Shown piece after piece: positions 15,307-24,385 of a DNA stretch of 32,303 nucleotides (within the stretch, counting starts at the first letter, position 1; every line of letters starts with the position of its first letter). The notes below the pieces were generated by a model, which did no database searches, was not told the origin of the DNA, and saw only the letters and a list, made by a program, of their open reading frames with translations. A program made the position numbers and the translations under genes. The stretch is from an uncultured delta proteobacterium (GTDB lineage Bacteria; Desulfobacterota; Desulfobulbia; Desulfobulbales; Desulfocapsaceae), in the NCBI GenBank assembly GCA_903901335.1, contig CAIUQR010000131.1, positions 1 through 32,303 on the forward strand, read 5' to 3'.

Positions 15307-16748
15307 AGAAGATCCATACAGCCATTGTGCTTGCGATTGGGATGTCCTGGGCCGTTGCACAGACGGCCGCTGCCGGTTGGGTTGACGATTGGGTTTCACA
15401 GAAATCCGAGAGTTCCCCTTCCTACATTAACGGCCAGGAGAGAGGGTACTTCTCCGGCGGCAACTTTTCGATGCGATGGCAGGATAAGACGGACTACCCG
15501 ATCACCGTCACACCTCCGCACATCAAGAGCGGTTGCGGCGGCATTGACGTGTTCATGGGCGGGTTCAGCTTCATGAACTCGGACTACCTGGTCAAAAAAC
15601 TCCAGTCAATCCTTACGAACGCTGCAGGAGTCGCCTTCGATCTTGCCCTCAAAACCGAATGCGAGATGTGTTCAAACACCATCAAAAACATGGAGGCGCT
15701 TTCCGACACGCTGAACAACCTGCAGATGAATGAATGCGCAGCCGGGAAATCGCTGGTCGGAATCCTGGCCGACAAGGATGGCTTCAGTTCGATGGACGCT
15801 ATGAAATCAAAGCTTGGAACGGCGATCAACTACGACAAACTGTCGAGCGGTGTCTCGAACATGTGGACTACGCTCACCACGTCGGAGAGATCAGCCGGGA
15901 ACGTCGCGAATTCGGCGGATACCGGCAGTGTTACCTCGGGCTGCAATTCCACCATCACCTCGATCTTCCTGCAGGACGGATTGCTTCTCTCCAACCTCGG
16001 TAGCCAGATGGGACTGCCTTCGACATACACCGATCTGATGCGGGGGCTGGTCGGGGATGTGCGGCTCAATATCAAGGCAAATTACAATGTCAGCTATGTC
16101 GCGCCGTGTCCGCAAAACAACCCTTCCGACCTGGGGGCCGTCTCAACCGGCAACGAATGGACCAAGGATGCCTCGGAGACCTGTGCCAAGGTATCCGACA
16201 CCAATGCGGATCTGACAAAATACGCGACCACCATGCTCACCGGAATCCTTACAAATATGCAAAACAAGGGTGCGCTCACCTCCGATCAGACGACTTTCGT
16301 CAACACCACGCCTCTGGCGACGCTCCCCATACTGAAGCTCGCGGTTGCAACCGATACGGCGAGCGGAACTGTCGGCAACCTGGCTGATCTGACGGCCAAG
16401 GCCTATGCATTGCAGATGCTGACCGATCTCTATACCCGTGTTGAGGGGATAGCACACAAAGCAAGAGAGATGCTTGTCCGGCAAAACGGACCGGCCGCAG
16501 GTCAGTCCGACTCCAAATGCGCCGATGCGACCTTTGCCACGAACATAGACAAAAACCTGGTAGCGATGCTGGACAATATACAGAAGCTCAGGGAAGCGGC
16601 CCAGGCCAGCTACAACACCTCCGCCACGCAACTCAATTCCACCTTGCAATATCTCCAGCACATGCAGGATCAAAGCACGTTTGTCGACAACGAGGTCAGG
16701 AGACGTTTTGGCGATTATGCCGCGAATGCAACACAATCGAAAAGGTAA
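15303..16748 (+). CDS. traH: TraH, conjugative pilus assembly protein
   Basis: The 481-residue protein has a signal peptide (IHTAIVLAIGMSWAVAQTAA). It then has TraH blocks: YFSGGNFSMRW, PPHIKSGCGGIDVFMGGFSF, LKTECEMCSNTIKNMEALSD and a C-terminal helical region. F TraH is 458 residues. It acts in the periplasm/outer membrane and helps pilus extension with TraF and TraU. The ATG overlaps traF. A palindrome CCAGC-AGA-GCTGG follows the stop directly. Confidence 0.93.
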   Translation: MKKIHTAIVLAIGMSWAVAQTAAAGWVDDWVSQKSESSPSYINGQERGYFSGGNFSMRWQDKTDYPITVTPPHIKSGCGGIDVFMGGFSFMNSDYLVKKLQSILTNAAGVAFDLALKTECEMCSNTIKNMEALSDTLNNLQMNECAAGKSLVGILADKDGFSSMDAMKSKLGTAINYDKLSSGVSNMWTTLTTSERSAGNVANSADTGSVTSGCNSTITSIFLQDGLLLSNLGSQMGLPSTYTDLMRGLVGDVRLNIKANYNVSYVAPCPQNNPSDLGAVSTGNEWTKDASETCAKVSDTNADLTKYATTMLTGILTNMQNKGALTSDQTTFVNTTPLATLPILKLAVATDTASGTVGNLADLTAKAYALQMLTDLYTRVEGIAHKAREMLVRQNGPAAGQSDSKCADATFATNIDKNLVAMLDNIQKLREAAQASYNTSATQLNSTLQYLQHMQDQSTFVDNEVRRRFGDYAANATQSKR

Positions 16749-16856
16749 CCAGCAGAGCTGGACCGGAATGGCCCGCCACAATCAGACACGAAAGCTTATT
16801 TCTCCGGCATGGCTGGGCCGGTGCTCCGCAAAGCACTTTCACATAAAGAGGAAAAT
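16749..16856 (+). promoter_or_regulatory. traG leader with a closed hairpin before the ribosome site
   Basis: Bases 16790-16794 (GAAAG) pair with 16836-16840 (CTTTC), enclosing CCGGC (16804-16808)/GCCGG (16817-16821). The ribosome site AAAGAGG follows 5 bases later and the ATG is at 16857. A leader with the same edges (GAAAGC ... CTTTCA, then an AAAG ribosome site) precedes the gene at 25266. CCAGC/GCTGG after traH makes another small hairpin. Confidence 0.45.
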
Positions 16857-19800
16857 ATGAAGAAGACAGTCTTCCTGATGACGTTGGGTCTGCTGATCTT
16901 GTCGGCCCATTCCGCCTGGGCACTCGATATGGAGTTTTACACCTACGGCGGCTTTGATCTGATGACCCAGGCCTTCAACACTATCGCCCTGATATTCAGC
17001 GACATCAACTACAAAGGGATTTTGACCGTATTCGCGGTCTATGGACTCCTGGGTGGCGGGCTTGGTTATCTGGCTGCGATGCTTGCCGGCCAGAGACAGG
17101 TGCCCCTGATGTGGGCGGCCAAGGTCATTGGAGGGGCAGCTCTTTATCTCGCGCTTTTTGTGCCGACAGGAAATGTAGCAATCTACGATGCCACGTTGAA
17201 CAAAAACCAGACGATAGGCGGTGTTCCCAACGCGGTCGTCTTCACCGCAGGGACCTTGAATCTGGTGGAACGCGCGGTCGTCAAAATTTGCGACATGTCC
17301 GCCGCGCCGAACGCCTCGTACTCCGCCGACGCCTACGGCATAGGTTTCAATCTGTTGCAGAACATGAGTTCCGCCCAGGATGTTTACGCGTCAATGTCCA
17401 TGGAACGATATATGAAAGATTGCGTCGAGTTTGAAGTCATACGGCCGGGGGGGCTTATCGGCTTCGGAGACTTGACAGGTGCCAACACCAACTTTCTCGA
17501 TACGTTGGCCAAGGCGGTGAATCCGGCTGTCTACACCGTCTATTACGATGCCTCCAGCACTGGGGGCACGCCGATGACCTGCACGGATGCCTGGAATAAA
17601 TTGCTGCCTCTCTACTCCGCCCCCGGCAGTTACGACACCGCCTTGAAGAACACATGCAGCAATGCCTATCTGAATACGGCCGATGCGGTGGAACTCCAGG
17701 CCTGCAAGGACCTGCTGAGCAACACCGTCGATCTGACGACGGGGACAAGCTATACCTACGATACGATTCTCCGGCAGCAGCAGCTCTCCCAGATGCTGTA
17801 CCAGACCTTCATGGGGAATACGATAACGAGCGCCGCCCTGCAATCCGACCGGACCATAACATCTTCCGGCTTTGGCACCGGGATCGCGATGAACCAGTGG
17901 ATACCGATTATCAAGTCGATCATGACCGCCATAGCTATTGGTCTCGTTCCGTTCCTGGCCCTTTTATTTCCCACCCCTCTGGTCGGCAAGGCTATTTCTG
18001 TTCTGCTCGGCTTCTTTGTGTACCTCACCGTATGGGGCATAGTGGACGCTGTTATTCACATGTCTCAAATATCGTATGCCACAAATGTTTTCGGGGGAGC
18101 GGTAGGCCCCGGCAACCTGGGGATGCTTGCCATGGCGAACATTCCGACGCTTTCGGCCAAGGTGTTGGCGATGTTCGGCATTGTCCGAGGGGCGGGTTTG
18201 ATGATAGCGGCTGTTCTTACCGGAGCGATTATCAAGTTTGGCGGGTCGGCCCTGGCCCATCTCGCCGGAAGTCTGTCCGGTGCCGTGCAGCAAGGTGGTC
18301 TGGCCGGAGGTAAAATGTTCACGCCCGAAGGGCGGTCCTCCGAGCAGCAGCAGCTTGTGCGGGATTTTGCGGGCATGACTGTCGAGAGTCAGGAAAAGTT
18401 CAGCAATCGTGGCCGGGCGATGGCCTTGGAAGAGGAACGGCGTATCGCTACTGCAAGAAATGTCAAAATCGCGGCGGGGAATGCCGAAACTAAGGGTGAA
18501 ATCGCTCCCGGCTCTGCTGATTCCCTCCAAACTCAGGCCGCAATGCTGACCGGCCAGATGAACCTTGCCACGAATGACGGGAAATTCAATCCGGTCGTCG
18601 GCCCCGACGGAAAAATACATATGGCTGATTCGATTACATCAGGCAGCAAATTGTCCTTTGGGTTTGATGAACACGGCAAGGAGCATCTCGCCGGCGCCAC
18701 AATCACCAGCATCGATCCGGTGAAAATGACCCATGCCGCGATGCAGATGAATATTCAGGGGGCCTCACACTCTTTCAAAAAGAGCAACGGGATCGAGAAA
18801 TTCCTCAGTGAAGCTCGGCAGGCAGGCGGAAGTGACGTGACCAGCAGGACGCAAAGTGATGCCTTCAATAAGACGTTCGCTACGAACTTTGAGCGGAACA
18901 TTGGGGAAGGGTCTGATTTTGCGAAAAATGCTGGTTGGAATGAACAGAAGCAATTGAGGAATTTGATTGCAGCTCACGGGGGGCTATCTGCCGAAGGAAA
19001 CGGAGCATCAATTGGTGCGGACGGCAGCATGACCTTTACAGGAAAAGACGGCCATACATTTTCAACAAAAGTTTCTGAATCGACCATGAACGCTCTAAGG
19101 AGAGCCGAGGGCAGTGCGTTCAGCGAGGCGTTCAACCAGACCGCAAGCAGCCAGGAAGGGCTGACCTGGGCGAGTTCCATCGCCCAGAAGAGTGGAAACA
19201 CCGAGGCGTATTCTCTCCTTAACGAGGCCAGAAATATGAGCCGGGCGCAGGAATCCACCGGCGAGAACCTTACCGCGGCGTTTGTGACGGACTACGCCAA
19301 ACACCACTTCGACGGCTCGACAAGGCCGGAAGCTCTGCAAAGAGCGGCGGACTTTTTGAACAACAGGGTGACGGAAGGCGGACTCAAAGGACAAGAGTTT
19401 GTTCATAAGGCCTATGCGGACTTCTATGCTCGTAGGGGTGGCTACGGCAATGGCACACCGGCGGCGGTAGAACAGGGCATAAAGGATTGGGGCGGTCAGG
19501 CGACAGGCGGCGTACCGGCTGAGGTCCAGCCTGCGATGTCCAGGGCGAGGACGGAAACCGGTTCCATCTATCCTGACAATTTCCAAGGGGGACAGAGTGT
19601 AGGTCCATGGTCGGAAAAAGCAAAAGGGATTCAGAGCCGCATAGACGGAAAGGCAGTGGAGATGAACAATAAAGCACACGAGAGGGAAGCGACAAATCAC
19701 TTTAACGTGGAGCAAGGGGGCAGTGTGTTGGGGACTATTCAGAAGCCACCAGAAACCGAGCAGGAAGCCTTGCACCTGTCACCGGGATTCAAGAATGAGA

Positions 19801-19859
19801 TGAATCGCATAATGCAGCAAGCGGAAGGGGGCGATCAGGGCGAAAAAGGAAACCAATAA
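16857..19859 (+). CDS. traG: TraG, mating-pair stabilisation protein
   Basis: The 1000-residue protein starts at 16857 behind AAAGAGG; an in-frame ATG at 16809 lies inside the leader hairpin and is less likely. A signal-like helix (TVFLMTLGLLILSAHSAWAL) and further membrane segments make the TraG_N domain, with others at about 345-480 (ISVLLGFFVYLTVWGIVDAV). The rest is a soluble glycine/serine/alanine-rich domain with a helical end. F TraG is 938 residues. It helps mate recognition and pilus assembly. The 3' end abuts a leftward gene. Confidence 0.88.
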   Translation: MKKTVFLMTLGLLILSAHSAWALDMEFYTYGGFDLMTQAFNTIALIFSDINYKGILTVFAVYGLLGGGLGYLAAMLAGQRQVPLMWAAKVIGGAALYLALFVPTGNVAIYDATLNKNQTIGGVPNAVVFTAGTLNLVERAVVKICDMSAAPNASYSADAYGIGFNLLQNMSSAQDVYASMSMERYMKDCVEFEVIRPGGLIGFGDLTGANTNFLDTLAKAVNPAVYTVYYDASSTGGTPMTCTDAWNKLLPLYSAPGSYDTALKNTCSNAYLNTADAVELQACKDLLSNTVDLTTGTSYTYDTILRQQQLSQMLYQTFMGNTITSAALQSDRTITSSGFGTGIAMNQWIPIIKSIMTAIAIGLVPFLALLFPTPLVGKAISVLLGFFVYLTVWGIVDAVIHMSQISYATNVFGGAVGPGNLGMLAMANIPTLSAKVLAMFGIVRGAGLMIAAVLTGAIIKFGGSALAHLAGSLSGAVQQGGLAGGKMFTPEGRSSEQQQLVRDFAGMTVESQEKFSNRGRAMALEEERRIATARNVKIAAGNAETKGEIAPGSADSLQTQAAMLTGQMNLATNDGKFNPVVGPDGKIHMADSITSGSKLSFGFDEHGKEHLAGATITSIDPVKMTHAAMQMNIQGASHSFKKSNGIEKFLSEARQAGGSDVTSRTQSDAFNKTFATNFERNIGEGSDFAKNAGWNEQKQLRNLIAAHGGLSAEGNGASIGADGSMTFTGKDGHTFSTKVSESTMNALRRAEGSAFSEAFNQTASSQEGLTWASSIAQKSGNTEAYSLLNEARNMSRAQESTGENLTAAFVTDYAKHHFDGSTRPEALQRAADFLNNRVTEGGLKGQEFVHKAYADFYARRGGYGNGTPAAVEQGIKDWGGQATGGVPAEVQPAMSRARTETGSIYPDNFQGGQSVGPWSEKAKGIQSRIDGKAVEMNNKAHEREATNHFNVEQGGSVLGTIQKPPETEQEALHLSPGFKNEMNRIMQQAEGGDQGEKGNQ

Positions 19860-19862
19860 AGA

Positions 19863-20129
19863 TCAATCGTCGGAAGAGTCATGATATACATTCCCGGGCA
19901 AGCTGCTGAACGATGGGTGGAACAACGGATCATTAATGCCGAGAGGGCCATAACTGTCATTATAAGATTGACGAGGCTTGACATCATCTCCAAAATACAA
20001 AGAAAAATTATCAGGATTCCAGATAGACAAAGGGTCTTTCGGCTGTTTCTTCGCCCTTTCCGCGAAGAGAACAATGCCAATGAAGAGAACCATTGCGATA
20101 AAGAGAATCAAATACATGTGCCAATCCAT
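19863..20129 (-). CDS. Small single-helix membrane protein, antisense to the operon
   Basis: Read leftward, this encodes 88 residues: one membrane helix (MYLILFIAMVLFIGIVLFAE), then a polar tail with SIWNPDNFSLYFGDD and a terminal INDPLFHPSFSSLPGNVYHD. The ATG at 20129-20127 has GGAG 8 bases upstream; a GTG at 20138 is an alternative. It lies entirely in the gap after traG, running against the operon. The tail is ordered enough to look like coding sequence. No known family is recognised; the layout suggests an entry-exclusion or regulatory peptide, but that is speculation. Confidence 0.6.
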   Translation of the reverse strand: MDWHMYLILFIAMVLFIGIVLFAERAKKQPKDPLSIWNPDNFSLYFGDDVKPRQSYNDSYGPLGINDPLFHPSFSSLPGNVYHDSSDD

Positions 20130-20352
20130 GAATGTCACTCCAGAAGCTAAACTTACCCCTGTGGTCCCACAGGCTAAAATATTACGAATACCTCACGCCA
20201 TGCTGAAAAACTATCATCTTTTCGGAGAAAGTCAAGATTTGATAGGAAAATACAAGAAAGTCATGATGAGCCACAGAGAAAAGAGAAAGGGAGACCACGA
20301 AGGACACTCTGCGGAGGCTGGAGCAAACGACCCCCAGTATGGGAAATTATGA
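20128..20352 (+). CDS. Small ORF coupled to the NusA-like gene
   Basis: A 74-residue open frame begins at the ATG at 20128, or at 20116, which has AAAGAG upstream. It ends at a TGA (20350-20352) that overlaps the next gene's ATG (ATGA), a layout typical of translational coupling. It is basic in the middle (YKKVMMSHREKRKGDHEGHS) with no motif that I recognise. A perfect CCTGTGG/CCACAGG hairpin lies inside at 20158-20173. Its start overlaps the leftward membrane gene's start in a shared CATG, so both may not be real. Confidence 0.35.
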   Translation: MNVTPEAKLTPVVPQAKILRIPHAMLKNYHLFGESQDLIGKYKKVMMSHREKRKGDHEGHSAEAGANDPQYGKL

Positions 20353-21107
20353 ATAGCGAATTCCATAACATAATAGGCGAGTTCGTGGAGAAGTACGAAC
20401 TCACGAGGGAGCAGGTCATTCCCGAGATAGAGAGAGCTTTCTCGATGATGCTCTCCCGCTGGTACAAGATGGAAGTCATTACCCTGTACAGCGGAGGTCG
20501 CCTGCAAGTTTTCGGGTATTCCAAGGTGAACGGTTGCTATGAGCTGCGAGAGTTTGATCTGCTGAGGGATACTCCCAAAAAAGACAAGCTGAGAGGCTGG
20601 AATACCATAAAGAGGGAGATCGAGAAGAGCATGCTGTCGGCGGTGAACCGGGAAAAATTCTATATGCACAGAAACGACAAGACAATTGGCTGGGGTAGCA
20701 TCCGCGACATAGTGCCCGGCAACAAACTGATCGTGCGATTGGAGCTTGCCGGAAAATTTGCAGTCTATGCTGAATGCCCGTTCTCAAAAATTGGAGACCA
20801 TGAGCGGCAGACATCCGCGTTCGCCCTGGGGGAAAAACGTGCGTTCTGGGTCTGGGCGATCCACCCGGTGACGTTGAACGGCACCCCCCGGCTCAGCGTA
20901 ATATTGAACAGGACATCGAAAAATCTGCCCGCATCGCTACTGAAGGAAAAGATGCAGGACAAGGAGCTCACGGTTAAATGCCCGCGCCGTTATCCGGGCC
21001 GGAAGAGTTTTCTCACGACGAACAAGTTCATCCCGAAGACCGTGATTCTGGCAGTCGAAAATGAACTGCATGAACATGTCCAGGTTACGTATGAAAAAGC
21101 TCAGTAG
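20349..21107 (+). CDS. NusA-like transcription factor within the transfer region
   Basis: The 252-residue protein begins MNSEFHNIIGEFVEKYELTR, then QVIPEIERAFSMMLSRWYKM, closely matching the start of NusA (MNxE...E.+..REK+...E.A......YE). It continues with a helix (TIKREIEKSMLSAVNREKF), then an S1-like strand set (LELAGKFAVYAECPFSKIGD, ALGEKRAFWVWAI, RLSVILNRTSKNLPASLLKE) and a KH-like start (RYPGRKSFLTTNKFI). The order NTD-S1-KH is that of NusA, although it is shorter and the KH2 and acidic repeats are lost. NusA binds RNA polymerase and affects pausing and antitermination. It overlaps the T4CP gene by 47 bases. I infer an element-encoded elongation regulator; the match is by eye. Confidence 0.5.
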   Translation: MNSEFHNIIGEFVEKYELTREQVIPEIERAFSMMLSRWYKMEVITLYSGGRLQVFGYSKVNGCYELREFDLLRDTPKKDKLRGWNTIKREIEKSMLSAVNREKFYMHRNDKTIGWGSIRDIVPGNKLIVRLELAGKFAVYAECPFSKIGDHERQTSAFALGEKRAFWVWAIHPVTLNGTPRLSVILNRTSKNLPASLLKEKMQDKELTVKCPRRYPGRKSFLTTNKFIPKTVILAVENELHEHVQVTYEKAQ

Positions 21108-24100
21108 AATATTCAGGGAAAAGAAAGCCCGCACCCTGCCGGAGGCTTTAAAAACCGCAAAGAAGATCGGCTACCCGGTAGAGGTCTGTCCGCTATATGA
21201 CCTCGGTGGCCGGGGCGGTATGCGCGTCGCCTATAACGAGCAGGACATCGGGGATTTCATGCAAGCCGGCGGCGGGAAGGATCCGGTGCTGATCAAAAAG
21301 GTAGAAGACGGCGAGTTGTGGACGGAACTCGGGGAAGGGATAGACCTGAACAAGCCGGACGAGGTAATTGACCTGCGTGTTGCCGACAGCGACCGGAAAG
21401 GACATTCCTGGTGCTTCGGGACAACCAGGATCGGCAAGACCCGGCTGCTTGAAAACATCATCGAGCAGGACATCCGCAAAGGCTACTCGGTTGTAGCCGT
21501 TGATCCCAAGGGAGATATCGACCTGTTTTCCAAGATCACCCAGATAGCAAGCGACACAGGACGATTAGAAGACCTCATGCTGGTCACGCCGATTTTCCCC
21601 GACTATAGCGCCATCCTGGATCCTCTGTCATCGTATTACATGCCCGAGGAGTTGGTTGCCCATATTACCGCAGGCGTTGCGGTGGGCAGGGAGCCGTTTT
21701 ATTTCGGCGTTGCCTACGAGGTGAGCCTGGTCCTCGTCCAGGCACTCCTGGAACTGGCAAGAGGAGGAAGCCGGCGCTCTTTCAGTCTGCTGGACGTGAA
21801 AAACAAGATCAGCCACAGCGTTCTTATGAAACTCAAGAACAAGGTCGACTACTTCGACACGCCGGAAGCGAGACAGATTTCCAATAGCCTTCAGAAGATA
21901 CTCGACAGCACACCGGACTACTACAGCAAGGTGGCAAGCTCGCTCAGAGTCGCTCTCACCGAGCTTACTTCCGGCAATATCGGCAGGATCATCGGCACAG
22001 CGAACGAAAACAAGTTCATCACCAGGCTGGAAGAGGGAAAACAGGTCATCCTGGTGGTACAACTTGGCTCCCTGTTGACCAAGAAAGCCTCGTATACGGC
22101 GGGAAAGGTCGTCATCTCCATGCTTCAATCCTTTATCGGCCGCCGTTACGCGAGCGGAAAAAAAGTCACTCCACCGCTGGCACTGCACATTGACGAAGCA
22201 CAGTCCGTGCTCTACCAGGGGATTGAGGACCTCTTTGCAAAGGCGGGAGGCGCGAATATCTTCATCCACGGCTACAGCCAGTCCGTCAATCAGATGTTCG
22301 CCGAGGTCGGAGAGGAACGGTCAAGAAGTATCCTCGACAATTGCAACACCAAGGTATTCATGCGGGTGCCGGACGCAACTACCGCCCAATACGTCTCTGA
22401 TCACCTGGGGGAAACCCGGATTTTCAGCCCCATGATCTCTCTCGGCGGCGGCTTGGCGATCAGGGAGACGGAAGATTTGAGAATCAAGCCTTCCAATGTC
22501 CTTAATCTGGCACCCAGGCAGTTTTATCTGATTACCTATTCAGGGACATACCGGGGATATACCAGGGAGGTGGCGAACGCCACGCTGGAGATCATCTTTC
22601 CCGATGTCAAAACAACGACAGACGAACCGGAAATCGCCGAACAACCCGATATCGAAAAACCTCCCGAGCAGACTTTTTTCGGACTTTGCCGGGTCCCTGT
22701 CTGCGCGACTGTTTTGACAGTGCTGATTATTGCGTGGAGTCGGAATCATCATCTTTGGCGGGAAGTACGAGATATGAATCAATTTATCCAATCAAACAGT
22801 ATGGGGGCCTTCGGTCTGGCTGTTTTGGGAGGGATTGTCGCAGTGGCGGGCATGGTGTTGATCGGCTGGACAGTTTGGGTTCGAAGGCGGGTGAAGAAAG
22901 AAAAGGAGATCGAAGATCGAGACAGAGAAAGGCTGGTCGTCTCTCTCCAGGAAATCTGCCCGGTCTGGATCAAAAAGGGTGGAACACTCTCTCAGCTTGG
23001 AAAAGAGGAAGAAAAAGGAAAAGTCCAGATATCCCTCGACGGCGTGGCCCATGTCTGGCGGGAACCCGGGGGAGTGGAAGCCGAAGTGAAAGAAAAAGCA
23101 CTTGAGCCCGTCAAGCTGCAAAACGAGAGAGCCGCGAGATTTTACCAAAAGTTCGCGGAAGTGAACATAGAGCATCGGGATGTCATCGCCCAACTCCTCA
23201 TGCTTCTTGACCAGGAGGGCGAATGTGCTTCCGTTGTCTCGCAACAGGCGGCGGCCGGGGACGTGGAGACGAGCTGGGATTCCAGCACCTACCGGAAGCT
23301 TGGCACTGTATCACTGTTGGATCACACACTGAATGTCGCGGAACTGGTCATCGCCGAACTCGATAAGGAGGAGGCTGGACATATGGTCAATGACGCGGTT
23401 ATAGCGGCGTTGGGCCATGATATCGGCAAGCTCCCTTCAAAACGCCCCAAGGTCTACAGCTTTGGAGACCACCCTCTCACTTCCGCCATGGTGCTACAAG
23501 ATCTCCCCGGGTTCTCAAGACTTAAGCATAGAGACGAAATCCAGAACGCGATCAAACTCCATCACAAAGGTGATTCGAACGATTTGATGATAAAAATATT
23601 GAAGGACGCGGATATGAAAGCTCGGCAGGCTGAATTGGAACTGGTGGGCGAACAGATACGAAAGCAGGAAGCAGTGGAAGACGATCAGCCCATCTGGAGT
23701 CAGGACGAAGCGAAGGCGGAACTGACTGCGAAAGAGGATGTTCCTCTAATTCAACAGCCAATGGCTACTCCTGCGACGATTCCTGCCGCAGTTTCGTCAG
23801 AACCATCGCAGGCAAACTCAACAGCAGCATGGAAGGCCCAGAACGATATCTACGGCATAGGCGGAGCCACCAAAGAGAAATCAGGCTCTCAGCAAAAAGC
23901 GCAGATACCGAAAGTCGATATCAGTCGGTGGTTCGACGCAGATCACTGTCTTTCGGAGATCAAGCGGCATATCAATGTGCTGGACGGAAATAAATTCCAG
24001 GCGTTTTCCATGCCGACGGGGACCGTCTATGTCCAGACCGGGCTGATCAGCAATATCCTGATGGATCAGGCCCAAAAAACTGAGGTGGTGGAGATCACCA

Positions 24101-24378
24101 TGCGCAAACAGGGCAACAGCAATGCAATGCAGCCGATACTTCTTGCCGCCGCAGATATTTTCCGCAGCAGAAACCTGATCGAGACCTCCCAGGTTGGCGA
24201 AGGGTTCTTCGGTGGCCATTTTGCTGTCCGCTCCAGAGATGGCGGGAAGATGAAAGGCTATTACGCGCCCTTCTCTGTCAGGGCATTTCTGTCGTCCGGC
24301 GAGTCGCTTGGCGATCTGGAACAGCGGAAGAAAGGACGGTTGGCCAATATTACGTCCGTTGAGATCTGGAAAGAGTGA
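21061..24378 (+). CDS. traD: TraD-like coupling ATPase fused to two membrane helices and an HD domain
   Basis: This 1105-residue protein carries three parts. Residues about 20-530 are a TraD/TrwB-type coupling ATPase with Walker A GTTRIGKTRL (120-129) and Walker B LALHIDEAQS (373-382). Two membrane helices follow at about 542-560 and 582-606. A HD phosphohydrolase-like domain comes next: first His755 (LLDHTLNVAEL), His786-Asp787 in LGHDIGKLP, His804, His834/835 and Asp849/851. A last domain has FQAFSMPTGTVYVQTGLI. In SXT/R27, TraD and a MobH relaxase (TraI, HD fold) are separate neighbours. Here the HD part lacks MobH's extra HHH motif, so nicking is unproven. ATG 21091 has a better ribosome site than 21061. 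No other relaxase is seen. Confidence 0.85.
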   Translation: MNCMNMSRLRMKKLSRIFREKKARTLPEALKTAKKIGYPVEVCPLYDLGGRGGMRVAYNEQDIGDFMQAGGGKDPVLIKKVEDGELWTELGEGIDLNKPDEVIDLRVADSDRKGHSWCFGTTRIGKTRLLENIIEQDIRKGYSVVAVDPKGDIDLFSKITQIASDTGRLEDLMLVTPIFPDYSAILDPLSSYYMPEELVAHITAGVAVGREPFYFGVAYEVSLVLVQALLELARGGSRRSFSLLDVKNKISHSVLMKLKNKVDYFDTPEARQISNSLQKILDSTPDYYSKVASSLRVALTELTSGNIGRIIGTANENKFITRLEEGKQVILVVQLGSLLTKKASYTAGKVVISMLQSFIGRRYASGKKVTPPLALHIDEAQSVLYQGIEDLFAKAGGANIFIHGYSQSVNQMFAEVGEERSRSILDNCNTKVFMRVPDATTAQYVSDHLGETRIFSPMISLGGGLAIRETEDLRIKPSNVLNLAPRQFYLITYSGTYRGYTREVANATLEIIFPDVKTTTDEPEIAEQPDIEKPPEQTFFGLCRVPVCATVLTVLIIAWSRNHHLWREVRDMNQFIQSNSMGAFGLAVLGGIVAVAGMVLIGWTVWVRRRVKKEKEIEDRDRERLVVSLQEICPVWIKKGGTLSQLGKEEEKGKVQISLDGVAHVWREPGGVEAEVKEKALEPVKLQNERAARFYQKFAEVNIEHRDVIAQLLMLLDQEGECASVVSQQAAAGDVETSWDSSTYRKLGTVSLLDHTLNVAELVIAELDKEEAGHMVNDAVIAALGHDIGKLPSKRPKVYSFGDHPLTSAMVLQDLPGFSRLKHRDEIQNAIKLHHKGDSNDLMIKILKDADMKARQAELELVGEQIRKQEAVEDDQPIWSQDEAKAELTAKEDVPLIQQPMATPATIPAAVSSEPSQANSTAAWKAQNDIYGIGGATKEKSGSQQKAQIPKVDISRWFDADHCLSEIKRHINVLDGNKFQAFSMPTGTVYVQTGLISNILMDQAQKTEVVEITMRKQGNSNAMQPILLAAADIFRSRNLIETSQVGEGFFGGHFAVRSRDGGKMKGYYAPFSVRAFLSSGESLGDLEQRKKGRLANITSVEIWKE

Positions 24379-24385
24379 AAAGACT

